From: Niallia circulans NBRC 13626
GTDB taxonomy: Bacteria > Bacillota > Bacilli > Bacillales > Cytobacillaceae
Direction of reading: 5' to 3'
Length of the DNA: 64,000 nt
Assembly: GCF_001591585.1 (NCBI RefSeq)
Contig: NZ_BCVE01000016.1
Coordinates: forward strand, 41,214-105,213
The notes under the pieces are model-generated. The model had not been told where the DNA came from and did not search any database. It saw nothing but the letters and a program-made list of their open reading frames with translations. The first letter of the stretch is position 1. The number at the start of each line of letters is the position of its first letter. This document shows, one piece after another, positions 1 to 10,626 of this stretch. Position numbers and translations under genes: made by a program.

Positions 1-297
1 TAATTGAGGAGGCACCTCCATATTTCGTGTAATGATAATTCCAGGCGTTGTATCACTACATAATTTAGTTAAGCGATTTGCTCTATCTTCCTCACTTAAC
101 CGTTCGGCAAAGGTCAGTTCTGTCTTCCCTAACAACTGAACACGTTCTGCTGGATAATAATTAAAATAGCCGGCCATCTCGAGACCTGGTCTTGATATAT
201 CACTAACTGTAATTGGTCGATTAATTCCCTCTTCTCCACTTACAATTTCTAAATCAAACTCTTCGATAACATCTTTTATTAGTACTTTCGCTGCCAT
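1..297 (-). CDS. hprK: HPr kinase/phosphorylase, N-terminal part (runs off the window)
   Basis: The 99 codons present are the N-terminal regulatory domain of HprK, which phosphorylates and dephosphorylates HPr on Ser46 and so feeds CcpA-dependent catabolite repression. The ATG (complement of 295-297) has a strong AAAGGAGG site just upstream. Recognisable family segments are [20 protein letters not shown] and [14 protein letters not shown]. The catalytic kinase domain with its P-loop lies outside the window. The order hprK next to yvlD matches B. subtilis. The gene is relevant to the window because three cre-like boxes occur in the 48-60 kb sugar island. The identification is secure even though only about a third of the gene is visible. 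Confidence 0.93.
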   Translation of the reverse strand, partial: MAAKVLIKDVIEEFDLEIVSGEEGINRPITVSDISRPGLEMAGYFNYYPAERVQLLGKTELTFAERLSEEDRANRLTKLCSDTTPGIIITRNMEVPPQL

Positions 298-440
298 GAA
301 GCTCCTCCTTTAAAGGTCATTGCTGTTAAGTTTTTATAAACAGTATAGGGTGTTTAAGGTAGTTTTTTTTAGAATTCCATATTCACCTTATTTTAGCATT
401 AAACTCTAAATATATGCTAGAATTCAGTCAAAATAATAAG

Positions 441-496
441 AAAAGCTGCTAAGTAAAGCAATGGTCTTTTCTCCACTCCTTTACTCGGCAGCTTTT
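441..496 (-). terminator. Rho-independent terminator overlapping the yvlD stop
   Basis: The arms AAAAGCTGC-AAGTAAAG (from 441) and CTTTACT-GCAGCTTTT (to 496) pair around a loop of about 18 nt. On the minus strand the stem is followed by TTTTCTTATT. The stop codon of yvlD lies inside the 5' arm of the hairpin, so translation to the end would touch the terminator. It separates yvlD from hprK. Confidence 0.8.
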
Positions 497-848
497 ATCC
501 TTTTCCTCGCAGAACTGTGTTTTGAACAATTATATTGCAAAGTGACAGCAGAATGCTAAAAAGTAAACACATACCAAAACTCGAAATTTCAAAACTATCT
601 CCCATTAGCCTGTCTGTTAATGACAGCGTAATAGCGTTGATGACAAATAAAAATAGCCCAAGCGATAACACTGTTACAGGTAACGTCAATAAAATTAAAA
701 TTGGTTTGACAATAATATTTAGCAAGGATAAAATCACACTTGCCCCAATTGCCGCACCTATTCCCGATAAATAAAATTGTTCCTGAAATAAACCAGCTAA
801 TGCTACAAAGAAAATAGCATTAATCAGTATTCCGATTATCCATCTCAT
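495..848 (-). CDS. yvlD: YvlD-like phage-holin-family membrane protein
   Basis: This is a 117-residue, very hydrophobic protein with four predicted membrane segments (about residues 1-23, 29-48, 51-75 and 85-108) and short charged turns such as NIIVKP and LTDRLMGD. The length and pattern match the YvlD family (Pfam phage_holin_4_2), small integral membrane proteins of unknown biochemical role found beside yvlB/yvlC in Bacillus, where the operon is linked to envelope stress. It follows yvlB in the same direction with a gap of about 120 bp. The B. subtilis neighbours yvlA and yvlC are missing here. The family is clear; the function is unknown. Confidence 0.8.
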   Translation of the reverse strand: MRWIIGILINAIFFVALAGLFQEQFYLSGIGAAIGASVILSLLNIIVKPILILLTLPVTVLSLGLFLFVINAITLSLTDRLMGDSFEISSFGMCLLFSILLSLCNIIVQNTVLRGKG

Positions 849-900
849 TCCAATTACTCCTTATTAAACACAGAAGAAGCTGATTAATTTAAGATACAGA

Positions 901-929
901 AGAAGACAACTTTTTATTTCTTGTCTTCT
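901..929 (-). terminator. Hairpin after yvlB, possible weak terminator
   Basis: AGAAGACAA (901-909) pairs perfectly with TTGTCTTCT (921-929). On the minus strand the stem is followed only by a mixed CTTCTGTATC, so termination is probably partial and yvlB/yvlD may still be cotranscribed. Confidence 0.4.
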
Positions 930-972
930 CCAACGTGCAGTCCATGTATCTTATCCAATTCTTCTATTAAAA

Positions 973-2097
973 TTAATTGCTTTTATCAATTTTCTTCACT
1001 TTAATCGATCCTGTTTTAGTATTAGCTTCAATTTTTGTATGATGCTCACTTGATTGGATTGATTTAAATTGTAACGTTTTTTGCAGAACTTCATTTTTTT
1101 CTTCTATTATTTGTATTCCCTCTAATTCTACATTGAATCCACCAAAATTCGTTTTTAATTCACCACTAACCGCTAAAGATTCTGGTAAACTTACTTCAAT
1201 GCTTCCTGTTGTTCCTTGAAGTTCAAGGATGTCACAGGCTTCTGAATGATTCACACAAGAAATACTGCCGTTGAAGGCTTGTAAATCAACTTTATTAAAA
1301 TAACCATCAACCGTAATAGAGCCATTTATTGTTTCTGCATCCAGCTTTTCCATCTTTCCTTTTTCAACTTTAATACTGCCGTTTGCAGCGTCTGCCTCCA
1401 CTTTTTTATTTTCACCAGCTTTTAGCGTTATTTTACCATTTGCTGTTTTAGCATACAATTTTTCCGCTTTAACATCAAAAGTAGTAATTGGTCCATTAAA
1501 TAAACGGATAATGGCCGATTCATATGAAATTTGTGGAATATAAACCTGTGTTTTCACTTTCATCCACTTATGGTTCGTTTTCAATACTAAGCGCTCCTCA
1601 TCTACGATTACATCTACTTCCTTGAGAAATACCTTTTTTGCTTCCTCTAAAGAATTCACTCGATAGACCTTAGCTTTACACTCAATACTTACTTCCTCTT
1701 GATCCCATGGAATCAGCTCCACTTCCCCATTGGGAATATCGATATCCACCTTTTTTGGGGCAATATTATGGTATTGAAAAATGTGAGAAACTTCTTCAAA
1801 ATGACCAAAGTTTAAATCAAGGTCTACTTCCTTCACCTTTTTTATGGTTGTATCAACTATGTCAAAAAGCTTATCTTTCGCTGCTTGAAAATTAAATCCA
1901 TAATTTGAAGATGTTTCTTTCTTCTTTTCATGAAACTTTGTTTCCTTTTGAAAATCTTCTAAAATTATCTTTTCTTCTTCATTTAAAGACTTCTTCTCAT
2001 TCACTTCATCAACCTTTTCCATTAGCTTTAACGCTTCATCTACAGTTAATTTTCCACTTTCCACTAATTCTAAAATTCGCTTTTTCTCGTCTGCCAC
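973..2097 (-). CDS. yvlB: YvlB-like DUF4097 beta-repeat protein with SHOCT-like N-terminus
   Basis: The 374-residue protein begins with a short helical SHOCT/YvlB_N-type module (ILELVESGKLTVDEALKLME, about residues 8-27), then a charged linker. From about residue 110 it has a long beta-strand repeat region with repeated motifs such as TANGKITLKAG, AANGSIKVEKG, TINGSITVDG and AFNGSISC, the signature of DUF4097 adhesin-like beta solenoids. The start is a GTG behind GAGGAGG with 7-nt spacing. There is no signal peptide, so the protein is probably cytoplasmic or membrane-associated. In B. subtilis YvlB sits in the yvlABCD envelope-stress operon; here it pairs only with yvlD. Its molecular function is not known. 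Confidence 0.8.
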   Translation of the reverse strand: MADEKKRILELVESGKLTVDEALKLMEKVDEVNEKKSLNEEEKIILEDFQKETKFHEKKKETSSNYGFNFQAAKDKLFDIVDTTIKKVKEVDLDLNFGHFEEVSHIFQYHNIAPKKVDIDIPNGEVELIPWDQEEVSIECKAKVYRVNSLEEAKKVFLKEVDVIVDEERLVLKTNHKWMKVKTQVYIPQISYESAIIRLFNGPITTFDVKAEKLYAKTANGKITLKAGENKKVEADAANGSIKVEKGKMEKLDAETINGSITVDGYFNKVDLQAFNGSISCVNHSEACDILELQGTTGSIEVSLPESLAVSGELKTNFGGFNVELEGIQIIEEKNEVLQKTLQFKSIQSSEHHTKIEANTKTGSIKVKKIDKSN

Positions 2098-2382
2098 TGT
2101 AAATCCTCCTCAAAATAACGATTTTATTCTTTTTAGTACTTTTCACATAAATAAGACGTTAAAACACTGCTTATTTTCATTTGCTAATGTAAAGACTATT
2201 TTGTTAAAGGAAAAAACACTTCCAAAGCCGCTCAGTGGTTGAAATTACTAATCAACAGTACGGACTCCTATATGTTAATACGGAATCACCCCTGCAAAAG
2301 TTTCAATCTGAATACTTTCTGACCTTTTTATTTTATGTAGCGATTTTCTAATTCAGAAGAACTTCTGCGTAAGTAAGAAAAA

Positions 2383-2450
2383 AAGAGACGAGGCTTAGCA
2401 GATAGCCGAATTGAATAATTAATTCAGCTTTTCTACTTTCCTCGTCTCTT
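2383..2450 (-). terminator. Terminator of the uvrBA operon
   Basis: The outer arms AAGAGACGAGG (2383-2393) and CCTCGTCTCTT (2440-2450) pair perfectly. A second stem inside the loop is formed by GCCGAATTGAAT and ATTAATTCAGC. On the minus strand the outer stem is followed by a run of T. It lies just after the uvrA stop. I see nothing else convincing in the 2098-2382 stretch upstream of yvlB. Confidence 0.85.
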
Positions 2451-2453
2451 GAT

Positions 2454-5330
2454 TTAAGTTGTAGCGATCTTTTCAGCTTCTATGATACTATCCTTCATTC
2501 TTTGCCGTTCTCTCTCTAGGATTGGCTTTAAATATTTCCCTGTATAAGACCCTTTTAGATTGGCAATATCCTCAGGAGTCCCTGTTCCTAATATTGTGCC
2601 ACCTTTATCTCCGCCTTCTGGTCCTAAGTCGATAATATAATCTGCTGTCTTAATGACATCGAGATTATGTTCAATAACTAGTACTGTATCTCCATTTTCG
2701 ACTAGTCGCTGAAGAACAATCAATAGTCTTGAAATATCATCAACATGTAAGCCTGTTGTCGGCTCATCCAAAATATAAAAGGACTTACCCGTAGATCGGC
2801 GGTGTAGTTCTGATGCTAGTTTTACCCTTTGTGCCTCTCCGCCTGATAAAGTAGTCGCTGGTTGTCCGAGTTTAATATATCCTAAACCAACGTCCACAAT
2901 TGTTTGCAATTTACGATGAATTTTCGGTATATTTTCAAAAAAGGATACGCCATCTTCTACTGTCATTTCCAATACATCGGAAATATTTTTCCCTTTATAT
3001 TTCACTTCTAATGTTTCCCTATTGTATCGTTTGCCATGACAAACTTCACAAGGAACATAAACGTCTGGAAGGAAATGCATTTCAATTTTTATGATTCCGT
3101 CTCCACGGCAGGCTTCGCATCTTCCACCTTTGACATTAAAACTAAAGCGTCCTTTTTTATAACCGCGTATCTTTGCTTCATTGGTTGTCGCAAAAACATC
3201 ACGTATATCATCAAACACTCCAGTATAGGTTGCCGGATTCGATCTTGGTGTTCGGCCAATTGGAGATTGGTCAATATCAATGACTTTTTCCAATTGTTCA
3301 ATTCCCTTAATTTCCTTATGGGCACCTGGCTTTGCCTTCGCACGATTTAGCTTTTGAGCCAAGCCTTTATGAAGAATTTCATTAATTAAAGTACTTTTTC
3401 CTGAACCAGAAACCCCTGTCACAGCAATAAACATTCCGAGCGGTATTTTTACATTTACATTCTTTAAATTATTTTCTTTTGCCCCGGTAATTTCAATAAA
3501 TCTGCCATCACTTTGTTTTCTCTCTAATGGAAGTGGAATGAATTTCTTTCCAGATAAGTACTGACCAGTTATCGATTGCGGATCATTCATTACTTCTTTT
3601 GGTGTTCCAACAGAAATAATTTCGCCACCATGGACACCCGCACCTGGTCCTACATCTATTAAATAGTCAGCAGCCATCATAGTGTCTTCATCATGTTCTA
3701 CAACAATCAATGTATTCCCTATGTCACGCATCTGTCTTAGTGTATCGATTAATTTATCATTATCTCTTTGGTGAAGCCCAATAGAAGGCTCATCCAAAAT
3801 ATAAAGTACACCCGTAAGCCTTGAACCAATTTGTGTTGCTAAACGTATTCTTTGTGCTTCTCCACCAGATAAAGTTCCTGCAGCTCTACTTAGTGTTAGA
3901 TAATCTAATCCAACATTGATCAAAAATCCAACTCTTTCTTTTATTTCTCGAAGAATTAAGTTAGCAATTTGTTTTTCTTTATCTGTTAAATCAACCTTCT
4001 CCATAAATTCATAGCATTCCACCACTGATTTTTCAGTTATTTTACCGATATGCTGTCCGTTAATTAAAACAGCCAAAGCCTCTTTCTTTAGGCGATATCC
4101 TTTACATGTGCGACAAGGCTGTTCCGCCATGTATTTTTGCATTTGCTCACGGATGTAGTCAGAACTAGTTTCTTTATATCTTCTTTCCACGTTTTTAATA
4201 ACGCCTTCAAATTGGATATCATTTTCTCTCACTTGGCCAAAGTCATTTTCATAACGGAAATGGATATATTCCTTTCCAGATCCATAAAGGATTTTATCCA
4301 TTAGATTCTTCGGAATGTTCTTTACAGGTATATTCATGTCAATCCCATAATGATTACATACACTTTCAAGAAGCTGCGGATAGTATTGAGAACTAATAGA
4401 TTCCCATGGAGCTATCGCATTTTCCTTTAAAGTTAAATTCCAATCAGGAATAACTAAATCTACGTCTACAACTAGTTTATTTCCGAGGCCATCACAATCT
4501 GGACAAGCTCCAAATGGACTATTAAAAGAAAATAACCTTGGTTCTAATTCACTAATAGAGAAACCGCAAATTGGACAAGCGTGATGTTCACTAAACAGTA
4601 ATTCCTCTTGTCCCATCACATCAATAATGACTTTTCCATTCCCAAATTGTAAGGCTGATTCCAATGAATCTGCCAGACGAGCAGTTATTCCCTCTTTGAC
4701 AACAAGTCGATCGATAACTACTTCAATATTATGTTTCTTATTTTTCTCTAGAGAAATATCATCACCAATTTCAAACATTTCTCCATCGATGCGCAAACGA
4801 ACGTACCCTTGTTTTTTTACATCTTCAAGTACTTTCACATGTGTACCCTTGCGCCCTGATACAACTGGCGCAAGTACTTGCAGTCTAGTTCTCTCAGGAT
4901 ATTCGAGAATACGGTCTACCATCTGTTCTATTGTCTGAGAAGAAATTTCAATACCATGCTCTGGACAAGTTGGTCTTCCTACCCTCGCAAATAATAATCT
5001 CAAATAATCATAAATTTCGGTTACAGTCCCCACAGTGGAGCGGGGATTTCGACTTGTCGTTTTCTGATCAATGGAAATAGCGGGAGATAAGCCTTCTATT
5101 GAATCAACATCAGGCTTATCCATTTGTCCTAAAAACTGCCGCGCATAGGCGGATAAAGATTCTACATATCTTCTTTGTCCTTCTGCATAAATCGTATCAA
5201 AAGCAAGAGAAGACTTTCCTGAACCAGATAAACCAGTTATCACTACTAATTGATCTCTCGGTATTGTTATATCAATATTTTTTAAATTATTTGCACGTGC
5301 ACCTTTTACAATAAGTTTATCTTTTGCCAT
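2454..5330 (-). CDS. uvrA: Excinuclease ABC subunit A
   Basis: UvrA of 958 residues, full length for Bacillus. It is the damage-sensing ATPase of nucleotide excision repair and acts as a dimer with UvrB. Both ABC cassettes are visible: Walker [10 protein letters not shown] near residue 35 and GVSGSGKST near 640, and signature LSGGEAQR twice. The zinc modules [10 protein letters not shown] and [16 protein letters not shown] are present. The C-terminus is a short polar tail. The ATG follows GAGGGGTGAGAGAACA, and only 7 bp separate the gene from the uvrB stop, so the two are cotranscribed as in B. subtilis, where the operon belongs to the LexA regulon. Confidence 0.98.
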   Translation of the reverse strand: MAKDKLIVKGARANNLKNIDITIPRDQLVVITGLSGSGKSSLAFDTIYAEGQRRYVESLSAYARQFLGQMDKPDVDSIEGLSPAISIDQKTTSRNPRSTVGTVTEIYDYLRLLFARVGRPTCPEHGIEISSQTIEQMVDRILEYPERTRLQVLAPVVSGRKGTHVKVLEDVKKQGYVRLRIDGEMFEIGDDISLEKNKKHNIEVVIDRLVVKEGITARLADSLESALQFGNGKVIIDVMGQEELLFSEHHACPICGFSISELEPRLFSFNSPFGACPDCDGLGNKLVVDVDLVIPDWNLTLKENAIAPWESISSQYYPQLLESVCNHYGIDMNIPVKNIPKNLMDKILYGSGKEYIHFRYENDFGQVRENDIQFEGVIKNVERRYKETSSDYIREQMQKYMAEQPCRTCKGYRLKKEALAVLINGQHIGKITEKSVVECYEFMEKVDLTDKEKQIANLILREIKERVGFLINVGLDYLTLSRAAGTLSGGEAQRIRLATQIGSRLTGVLYILDEPSIGLHQRDNDKLIDTLRQMRDIGNTLIVVEHDEDTMMAADYLIDVGPGAGVHGGEIISVGTPKEVMNDPQSITGQYLSGKKFIPLPLERKQSDGRFIEITGAKENNLKNVNVKIPLGMFIAVTGVSGSGKSTLINEILHKGLAQKLNRAKAKPGAHKEIKGIEQLEKVIDIDQSPIGRTPRSNPATYTGVFDDIRDVFATTNEAKIRGYKKGRFSFNVKGGRCEACRGDGIIKIEMHFLPDVYVPCEVCHGKRYNRETLEVKYKGKNISDVLEMTVEDGVSFFENIPKIHRKLQTIVDVGLGYIKLGQPATTLSGGEAQRVKLASELHRRSTGKSFYILDEPTTGLHVDDISRLLIVLQRLVENGDTVLVIEHNLDVIKTADYIIDLGPEGGDKGGTILGTGTPEDIANLKGSYTGKYLKPILERERQRMKDSIIEAEKIATT

Positions 5331-5337
5331 TGTTCTC

Positions 5338-7317
5338 TCACCCCTCAGCCTTTAATTCAAGCAATAAATCGCGAAGTTCTGCAGCTCTTTCGAAGTTTAA
5401 TGCTTTTGCTGCTTCTTTCATTTCATTCTCCATTTGTGCAATCATTGCTTCTTTTTCTTTTTTCGTTAATTTATCAAGTTTTGTAGTTGTTCCATACTCT
5501 TCAGGCTCCTCTGCTGCTTGCGTAGCACGGATTGTGTCTCTAATTCCTTTTTGAATAGTTTGCGGGGTAATTCCATGTTCTTCATTATACTTTTCTTGAA
5601 TTTCTCTACGTCTTTTCGTCTCACTGATGGCGACTTCCATTGAATGGGTTATCTTATCAGCGTACATGATGACTTGACCATTAGAATTTCTCGCTGCACG
5701 TCCGATTGTTTGAATAAGGGACCGCTCTGAACGAAGGAATCCTTCTTTATCTGCATCCAAAATCGTAACGAGTGAGACTTCAGGAATATCCAAGCCTTCT
5801 CGCAATAGGTTAATTCCTACCAATACATCGTATTTCCCAAGACGTAACTCTCGAATAATTTCAATCCGTTCTAATGTTTTTACTTCGGAATGTAGATACT
5901 GTACTTTTATCCCTATTTCTTTCAGATAATCTGTTAAATCCTCTGACATTTTTTTCGTTAGTGTTGTTACCAATACCCGTTCATTTCGTTTAATTCTCTC
6001 ATGGATTTCCGCTATTAAATCATCAATCTGTCCTTCAATTGGACGAACATCAATGGTTGGATCAAGCAATCCAGTTGGACGGATTATTTGTTCAATCATA
6101 ACAGGAGTATGTTCGATTTCATATGGTCCTGGTGTTGCAGAAACACAAATCATTTGATTAATATGCTTCTCAAATTCTCCAAACGTTAACGGGCGGTTAT
6201 CAAGTGCTGACGGCAGGCGAAAACCATGCTCTACTAATACGTTTTTCCGCGCTTGGTCACCATTATACATTCCTCTAATTTGCGGCAATGTAACATGAGA
6301 CTCGTCAATCACAAGTAAGAAATCTTTTGGAAAATAATCCAGCAATGTATAAGGAGTAGATCCAGGAGGTCTTAATGTTAAATGTCTTGAGTAATTTTCT
6401 ATTCCTGAACAGAATCCCATTTCTCGCATCATTTCTAAATCATAGCGGGAGCGTTGTTCTAGACGCTGAGCCTCTAATAATTTATTATCTGCTCTTAATT
6501 GCTCTAATCGTTCTTCTAATTCTTTTTCAATGTTTTCAATTGCTATTTTCATTTTCTCTTCTCTTGTTACGAAGTGAGACGCCGGAAAAATAGCAATATG
6601 ATTTCGTTCTCCTAAAATTTCACCAGTTAATGCATCCACTTCCCGAATCCGATCAATTTCATCTCCAAAAAATTCGACTCTAATACAATGTTCATCTCGG
6701 GACGCTGGGAAAATTTCGACTACATCACCACGGACACGAAAAGTTCCCCGTTTAAAATCAATATCATTTCGATCGTATTGAATATCCACTAATTTACGAA
6801 GCAATTGATTTCTTTCCAATTCCATACCGGTTCTTAATGATACAACCATTTCTCGATATTCTTCTGGAGAACCTAATCCATATATACAAGATACACTGGC
6901 AATAATTATTACGTCATCCCTTTCAAATAAAGAAGATGTTGCTGAGTGACGGAGCTTATCAATTTCATCATTGATGCTTGCATCCTTTTCAATAAACGTA
7001 TCCGTTTGCGGGACATAAGCCTCTGGTTGGTAATAATCATAGTAGCTAACAAAATATTCTACTGCATTATTAGGAAAAAATTCTTTAAACTCACTATATA
7101 ATTGACCTGCTAAGGTTTTATTGTGAGCAATAATTAAAGTTGGCTTTTTAACTTCTTTAATCACATTGCTTATGGTGAACGTTTTACCCGTCCCAGTTGC
7201 CCCCAGCAAGGTTTGAATCTTCTCTCCTGCTTGTATACCTGAGACTAATTTTTTGATTGCTTCTGGCTGATCTCCTTGAGGAGTATACTTTGAAACTAAT
7301 TCAAAATCATGACTCAC
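5338..7317 (-). CDS. uvrB: Excinuclease ABC subunit B
   Basis: UvrB, the helicase-like subunit that loads onto damage from UvrA and recruits UvrC. Motifs seen: Walker A GATGTGKT, the beta-hairpin region [25 protein letters not shown]-like box VIDESH, helicase motif [11 protein letters not shown], and a C-terminal UVR domain ending [13 protein letters not shown] chose the GTG at 7317 because GGAGG lies 8 nt upstream and the product (659 residues, starting with [10 protein letters not shown] after the first Met) fits the family length. An in-frame ATG at 7359 would add 14 atypical residues ([12 protein letters not shown]) and lacks a good ribosome site. It is the first gene of the uvrB-uvrA operon. 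Confidence 0.96.
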   Translation of the reverse strand: MSHDFELVSKYTPQGDQPEAIKKLVSGIQAGEKIQTLLGATGTGKTFTISNVIKEVKKPTLIIAHNKTLAGQLYSEFKEFFPNNAVEYFVSYYDYYQPEAYVPQTDTFIEKDASINDEIDKLRHSATSSLFERDDVIIIASVSCIYGLGSPEEYREMVVSLRTGMELERNQLLRKLVDIQYDRNDIDFKRGTFRVRGDVVEIFPASRDEHCIRVEFFGDEIDRIREVDALTGEILGERNHIAIFPASHFVTREEKMKIAIENIEKELEERLEQLRADNKLLEAQRLEQRSRYDLEMMREMGFCSGIENYSRHLTLRPPGSTPYTLLDYFPKDFLLVIDESHVTLPQIRGMYNGDQARKNVLVEHGFRLPSALDNRPLTFGEFEKHINQMICVSATPGPYEIEHTPVMIEQIIRPTGLLDPTIDVRPIEGQIDDLIAEIHERIKRNERVLVTTLTKKMSEDLTDYLKEIGIKVQYLHSEVKTLERIEIIRELRLGKYDVLVGINLLREGLDIPEVSLVTILDADKEGFLRSERSLIQTIGRAARNSNGQVIMYADKITHSMEVAISETKRRREIQEKYNEEHGITPQTIQKGIRDTIRATQAAEEPEEYGTTTKLDKLTKKEKEAMIAQMENEMKEAAKALNFERAAELRDLLLELKAEG

Positions 7318-7580
7318 TAAACCATCCTCCGATCTATATAAGCACGCCTGCTTATTCATCCATTCCTTTGCTGCTTTATGTTAATAATCCATTATATTTA
7401 GAAGTTATTTTCGTAACTCTGTTGTTTTAAGGATTTAAATTCTTCACAAAAAGCGTCATATTAAGGAAAACAACAAAAATGGAAAAGGCGATTTTTACCA
7501 TTTCTTTTTTATAATTCCTACCTATGTAATCAATATAACATCATTCTACCACAAACCTTCCATTTCAAACCACAAAAAAG

Positions 7581-7594
7581 AGAACAAACATTCG
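7581..7594 (-). promoter_or_regulatory. LexA (Cheo-type) box upstream of uvrBA
   Basis: On the minus strand the sequence is CGAATGTTTGTTCT. The LexA/DinR consensus of Bacillus is CGAAC-N4-GTTCG, so eight of ten specified bases match, with one change in each half. LexA control of uvrB is established in B. subtilis. The box lies about 264 bp upstream of the GTG start, which implies a long leader. The exact -35/-10 could not be fixed; TTGAAA and TAGAAT just downstream are only 14 bp apart. Confidence 0.6.
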
Positions 7595-7648
7595 ATTTAT
7601 TTTTGAATATAATTTAGAATTAAGACAAAAAACATTTCCCTATAAAAA

Positions 7649-7701
7649 AATGACTACACGAATACCTATCCTCTTTATCGACGGAAAATCGTTTAGTCAT
7701 T
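7649..7701 (-). terminator. Terminator after csbA
   Basis: AATGACTA (7649-7656) and TAGTCATT (7694-7701) pair, extended inward by ACGA/TCGT. A run of seven T follows on the minus strand. It lies 33 bp after the csbA stop and ends the rsbR-like/csbA transcript before the uvrB promoter region. Confidence 0.7.
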
Positions 7702-7733
7702 CTTCTTCTCTATTCTTTTTTATATTTCTTCTA

Positions 7734-7967
7734 TTAAGTATCCTTACTTGCTAATCTCTCTTTCCAATTTCTACTGATCATATAACCAATAGTCATAGAA
7801 AAAGCATCAACAACAATTAATAAAAATGTATCAGTATATCCTCTATAAACCGAAGCAGCTATTAAAGCTACGGTTAAGACTAAACCAATAATTGGATAAT
7901 AGGTTGCTTTTGAAAAAAGGATTACCAATAGGCACGGGAAAAATAGTGCAGCTAGATATTTCCCCAT
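7734..7967 (-). CDS. csbA: CsbA-like small membrane protein (general stress)
   Basis: A 77-residue protein with two or three membrane segments (about residues 3-20, 24-43 and 47-64) and a short basic tail. Sequence blocks such as ALFFPCLLVILF and the GYTDTFLLIVVD segment resemble B. subtilis CsbA, and csbA also lies immediately upstream of uvrB there. In B. subtilis csbA is a SigB-controlled general-stress gene of unknown function. Here it follows an RsbR-like gene by 12 bp, so the two are probably cotranscribed. That is a suggestive pairing of a SigB target with a stressosome protein. No clear SigB promoter was found. Confidence 0.82.
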   Translation of the reverse strand: MGKYLAALFFPCLLVILFSKATYYPIIGLVLTVALIAASVYRGYTDTFLLIVVDAFSMTIGYMISRNWKERLASKDT

Positions 7968-7979
7968 CTATATACACCT

Positions 7980-8846
7980 CTATTTAACAAATTTCACTTC
8001 ATTGACCGTTAATCCAAATTTTCCTAGCGCACTTGCTAAATTATTAAATATTGGTATCTGGCTAAAATCTACACCTAGTTGAATAGCTGTTTGTGCCACC
8101 TCTGGTCTTAATCCTGAAAGATAACCTTTGACACCAATTAATCGCAAAGCATGAATCACTTGGAAAATTTGATGCGCAACCATTGTATCAATTAGGGGCA
8201 CACCCGATAAATCAATAAATAAGTGATTAAATCGTTTCTCGTTACATTCCTTTAGTGTATTCTCCATAATTAATTGCGCTCTCTTTGTATCAATATCTCC
8301 GATTAATGGAAGAACACCAATTCCCTCCGTAATCGGGATAACTGGGCTGCTTAATTCATATATAGTTTCTTGCTGTGCCATCAATTGCTGAAATTTATAT
8401 TTATCATAAGAATCAATAAAAATATTTACAAATAAATCAAATGCATAATGAATTAATCGTATCCATTCAAAGAGTGTAGGAATTGTTAAATGAGCAGTAG
8501 TCTCCGCAGAAAACTTCTCTACATATGATAAAAGAATCCCTTTAACCGTGTTAAGCTGTTCAATAGATTCTAAAATCGGAACTAATTCTTTCGCCCGCTT
8601 TTCTGCAACTTTAATAGCCCATTCAAAAATATTTGCTGAATACACTTCTTCTTCCTCAATAAAAACCTTTATTACATTTTCTAAAAGAGTTTGATGTGCG
8701 GTAATTAGTTCTTCCATATTCTCTGCTGATTTATTGACTGAATAAAAGGATGAAATACTATTTTCTATCTTGCTTAGCCACTCTTTACGCATATCAACAA
8801 GATGGTCATTTAAATAAGTATATAAACTTTGCATACAAGGTTCCAA
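7980..8846 (-). CDS. RsbR-family stressosome protein (STAS domain)
   Basis: The 288-residue protein has an all-helical N-terminal half (about 1-150), like the globin-related sensor domain of RsbR paralogues, and a C-terminal STAS domain (about 167-283). The two threonines that RsbT phosphorylates in RsbRA appear conserved, T187 in IDTKRA and T221 in IDTMVA. Such proteins build the stressosome that controls SigB release. I chose the TTG start at 8844-8846 because AGGAGG lies 8 nt upstream; the next ATG would drop four residues and lose the spacing. It is followed directly by csbA. Which B. subtilis paralogue (RsbRA, B, C, D or YtvA-like) it matches cannot be said. Confidence 0.85.
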   Translation of the reverse strand: MEPCMQSLYTYLNDHLVDMRKEWLSKIENSISSFYSVNKSAENMEELITAHQTLLENVIKVFIEEEEVYSANIFEWAIKVAEKRAKELVPILESIEQLNTVKGILLSYVEKFSAETTAHLTIPTLFEWIRLIHYAFDLFVNIFIDSYDKYKFQQLMAQQETIYELSSPVIPITEGIGVLPLIGDIDTKRAQLIMENTLKECNEKRFNHLFIDLSGVPLIDTMVAHQIFQVIHALRLIGVKGYLSGLRPEVAQTAIQLGVDFSQIPIFNNLASALGKFGLTVNEVKFVK

Positions 8847-9061
8847 CTAATTCTCCTCCTAATTCAAGAAACAAGGCTTCATTAGGTTTCTATATGGCTA
8901 TTTCTCACAATACAATAACAGTAGCATCCACAACTGTCTATTGTTGATATTCTACTTGTTTTCTTAAAAACCGTTCTAGTGTTTATCGATAAATATATAC
9001 TATTATATAGTTCTCCTCATAGTGAAACAAGCAAGAAGTCTTTTTTCTAGAAGTAGAATCC

Positions 9062-9349
9062 TTATGTATTTTTTAACAAGCTTGTTGCAATCACTTGAAA
9101 GATTGGTTTCACAGAAGATGCTCTTTTCTTAGCATGCTCTAGCAATACAATAATATCATCTACTTCTTCATGACTTAACTCTTCCACAATCCAATCTTCC
9201 AAATCCTGATTCTTAATGACTATCGTACGATTTGGTATATCAATCGTACGATACTTCCTCAATTCATTATGAATGAAATTAATATGATGTTGATATTTCT
9301 TTTGCTTATGTAAAGAAAATGTATTTTTATTCAATCGATTCTTCTTCAT
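9062..9349 (-). CDS. Hypothetical 95-residue basic protein
   Basis: I do not recognise this family. The reading frame starts at an ATG with GAGGAG 7 nt upstream. The N-terminal third is strongly basic (MKKNRLNKNTFSLHKQKKY), followed by a mixed helical part containing EDWIVEELSHEEVDDIIVLLEHAKKRAS with no cysteines or membrane segment. It stands alone between the RsbR-like gene and the divergent HD-GYP gene. The good ribosome site and the sensible composition argue for a real gene; a role in DNA or RNA binding would be a guess. Confidence 0.55.
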   Translation of the reverse strand: MKKNRLNKNTFSLHKQKKYQHHINFIHNELRKYRTIDIPNRTIVIKNQDLEDWIVEELSHEEVDDIIVLLEHAKKRASSVKPIFQVIATSLLKNT

Positions 9350-9597
9350 CCTTATGCTCCTCTCTATATGTATCTATGCATCTTCTTCTATTCTATTTTT
9401 GTTAAATATATAGCTATTATAATAGGAAAAATATACAGAAGGCCTTAATCCCTAGTAAATTCTACTAAAATAGGCAATAAGAAGTGTGATAACTAGTCAG
9501 AAAGTCTGTTTTATCTACGATAGAGCTAAGGTAATATTTACTAATAAGGGGATGCGAAGCAGCAATATATAGCCATTATGTAAAGGAGACAAATAAT

Positions 9598-10623
9598 ATG
9601 GGAAAAGGAACTATGAATATTGTTGGGTATCGTATAAAAAGGGATGTTTATTCAAACTCTATTGAAGGCTTATTTCTACTAAAAAAGAACTCCATCTTAA
9701 CGAAGAAGCATATTGACTTACTTACAAAGCATCAGGTTAATCCATTTGATGTAATTGAACCTACAGATGAAACCTCTGCCTCCTCCGATAATAAGGAATT
9801 TACTAATTTGCTAGATGAGGTAAAAGAAACTTTCCATCGCATCATCAAACAAGATAACAGCACGGTGGAGAAACTTCTGCATGATTTTAAAAACACTATT
9901 AATTCTTCTCTTCAAGAATTAGCTATTTTAGAAATTCTTCATAAAGAAGTCTCACCAGATGATTATATTTACCAGCATAGTATTAATGTTGGAATCCTTT
10001 CTGCCATTATTGGGAAAATTTTAGGATTACCTAAAAAGCAATGCCATCTGCTTAGTCAAATGGGATTATTTCATGATATCGGCATGTTAAAATTGGATCC
10101 ATCCATTTTAAAAGTATCTGCTCGTTTAACACAAACAGAATATAAAGAAATGCAAAAACACACGATCTATGGAAAAGGCATCTTATTTCAAGTTCCGCAA
10201 TTGGATATATTAATATCGCGAACTGCTCTGTTACATCATGAAAAAATAAATGGCAAAGGCTATCCCTCTCAGCGTACAGAAAAGGATATTCCCTTCTTGA
10301 TCCAAATCGTTTCCGTTGCAGACATATTTAATAGCATGTGTACTTCTAATACGTATAAAGACAAGAAAACCTACATTGAAGCTATCGATGAATTAATAAA
10401 TGAATCCTATGGAAATGCTTTAAATCCTGCTATTGTTATTCCATTTACCAATTTCATTATGAGAAAGCAGCTCTTTAAAAAAGTCATACTATCTAATAAT
10501 GAAACGGCAGAAATTATCTTTATTCATCAAAATGAACCTCATTTACCATTGATTCGGCTAAAGGATTCCTATATTGATTTACGCAGGACTTCCTCTTTGA
10601 AGATTACTGGATTAGCAAATTGA
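9598..10623 (+). CDS. HD-GYP domain protein (probable c-di-GMP phosphodiesterase)
   Basis: The 341-residue protein has an N-terminal part of about 120 residues without recognised domain and an HD-GYP domain at about 120-300. The metal-binding HD pair is in LFHDIGMLK (H159, D160), followed by HHEKINGKGYP (H213-H214, GYP 221-223). The family hydrolyses c-di-GMP or related dinucleotides; all signature residues are intact, so it is probably active. There is no membrane or receiver domain, so the protein is cytosolic with an unknown input. The ATG has AAGGAGA upstream. A strong terminator follows, so it is monocistronic. Confidence 0.88.
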   Translation: MGKGTMNIVGYRIKRDVYSNSIEGLFLLKKNSILTKKHIDLLTKHQVNPFDVIEPTDETSASSDNKEFTNLLDEVKETFHRIIKQDNSTVEKLLHDFKNTINSSLQELAILEILHKEVSPDDYIYQHSINVGILSAIIGKILGLPKKQCHLLSQMGLFHDIGMLKLDPSILKVSARLTQTEYKEMQKHTIYGKGILFQVPQLDILISRTALLHHEKINGKGYPSQRTEKDIPFLIQIVSVADIFNSMCTSNTYKDKKTYIEAIDELINESYGNALNPAIVIPFTNFIMRKQLFKKVILSNNETAEIIFIHQNEPHLPLIRLKDSYIDLRRTSSLKITGLAN

Positions 10624-10626
10624 ATA

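Noticed and set aside
8847..8980. SigB-type promoter before the RsbR-like gene
   Set aside because: The best match, GTTTTT-13-GAATAT, has two mismatches in each hexamer, too weak to call.
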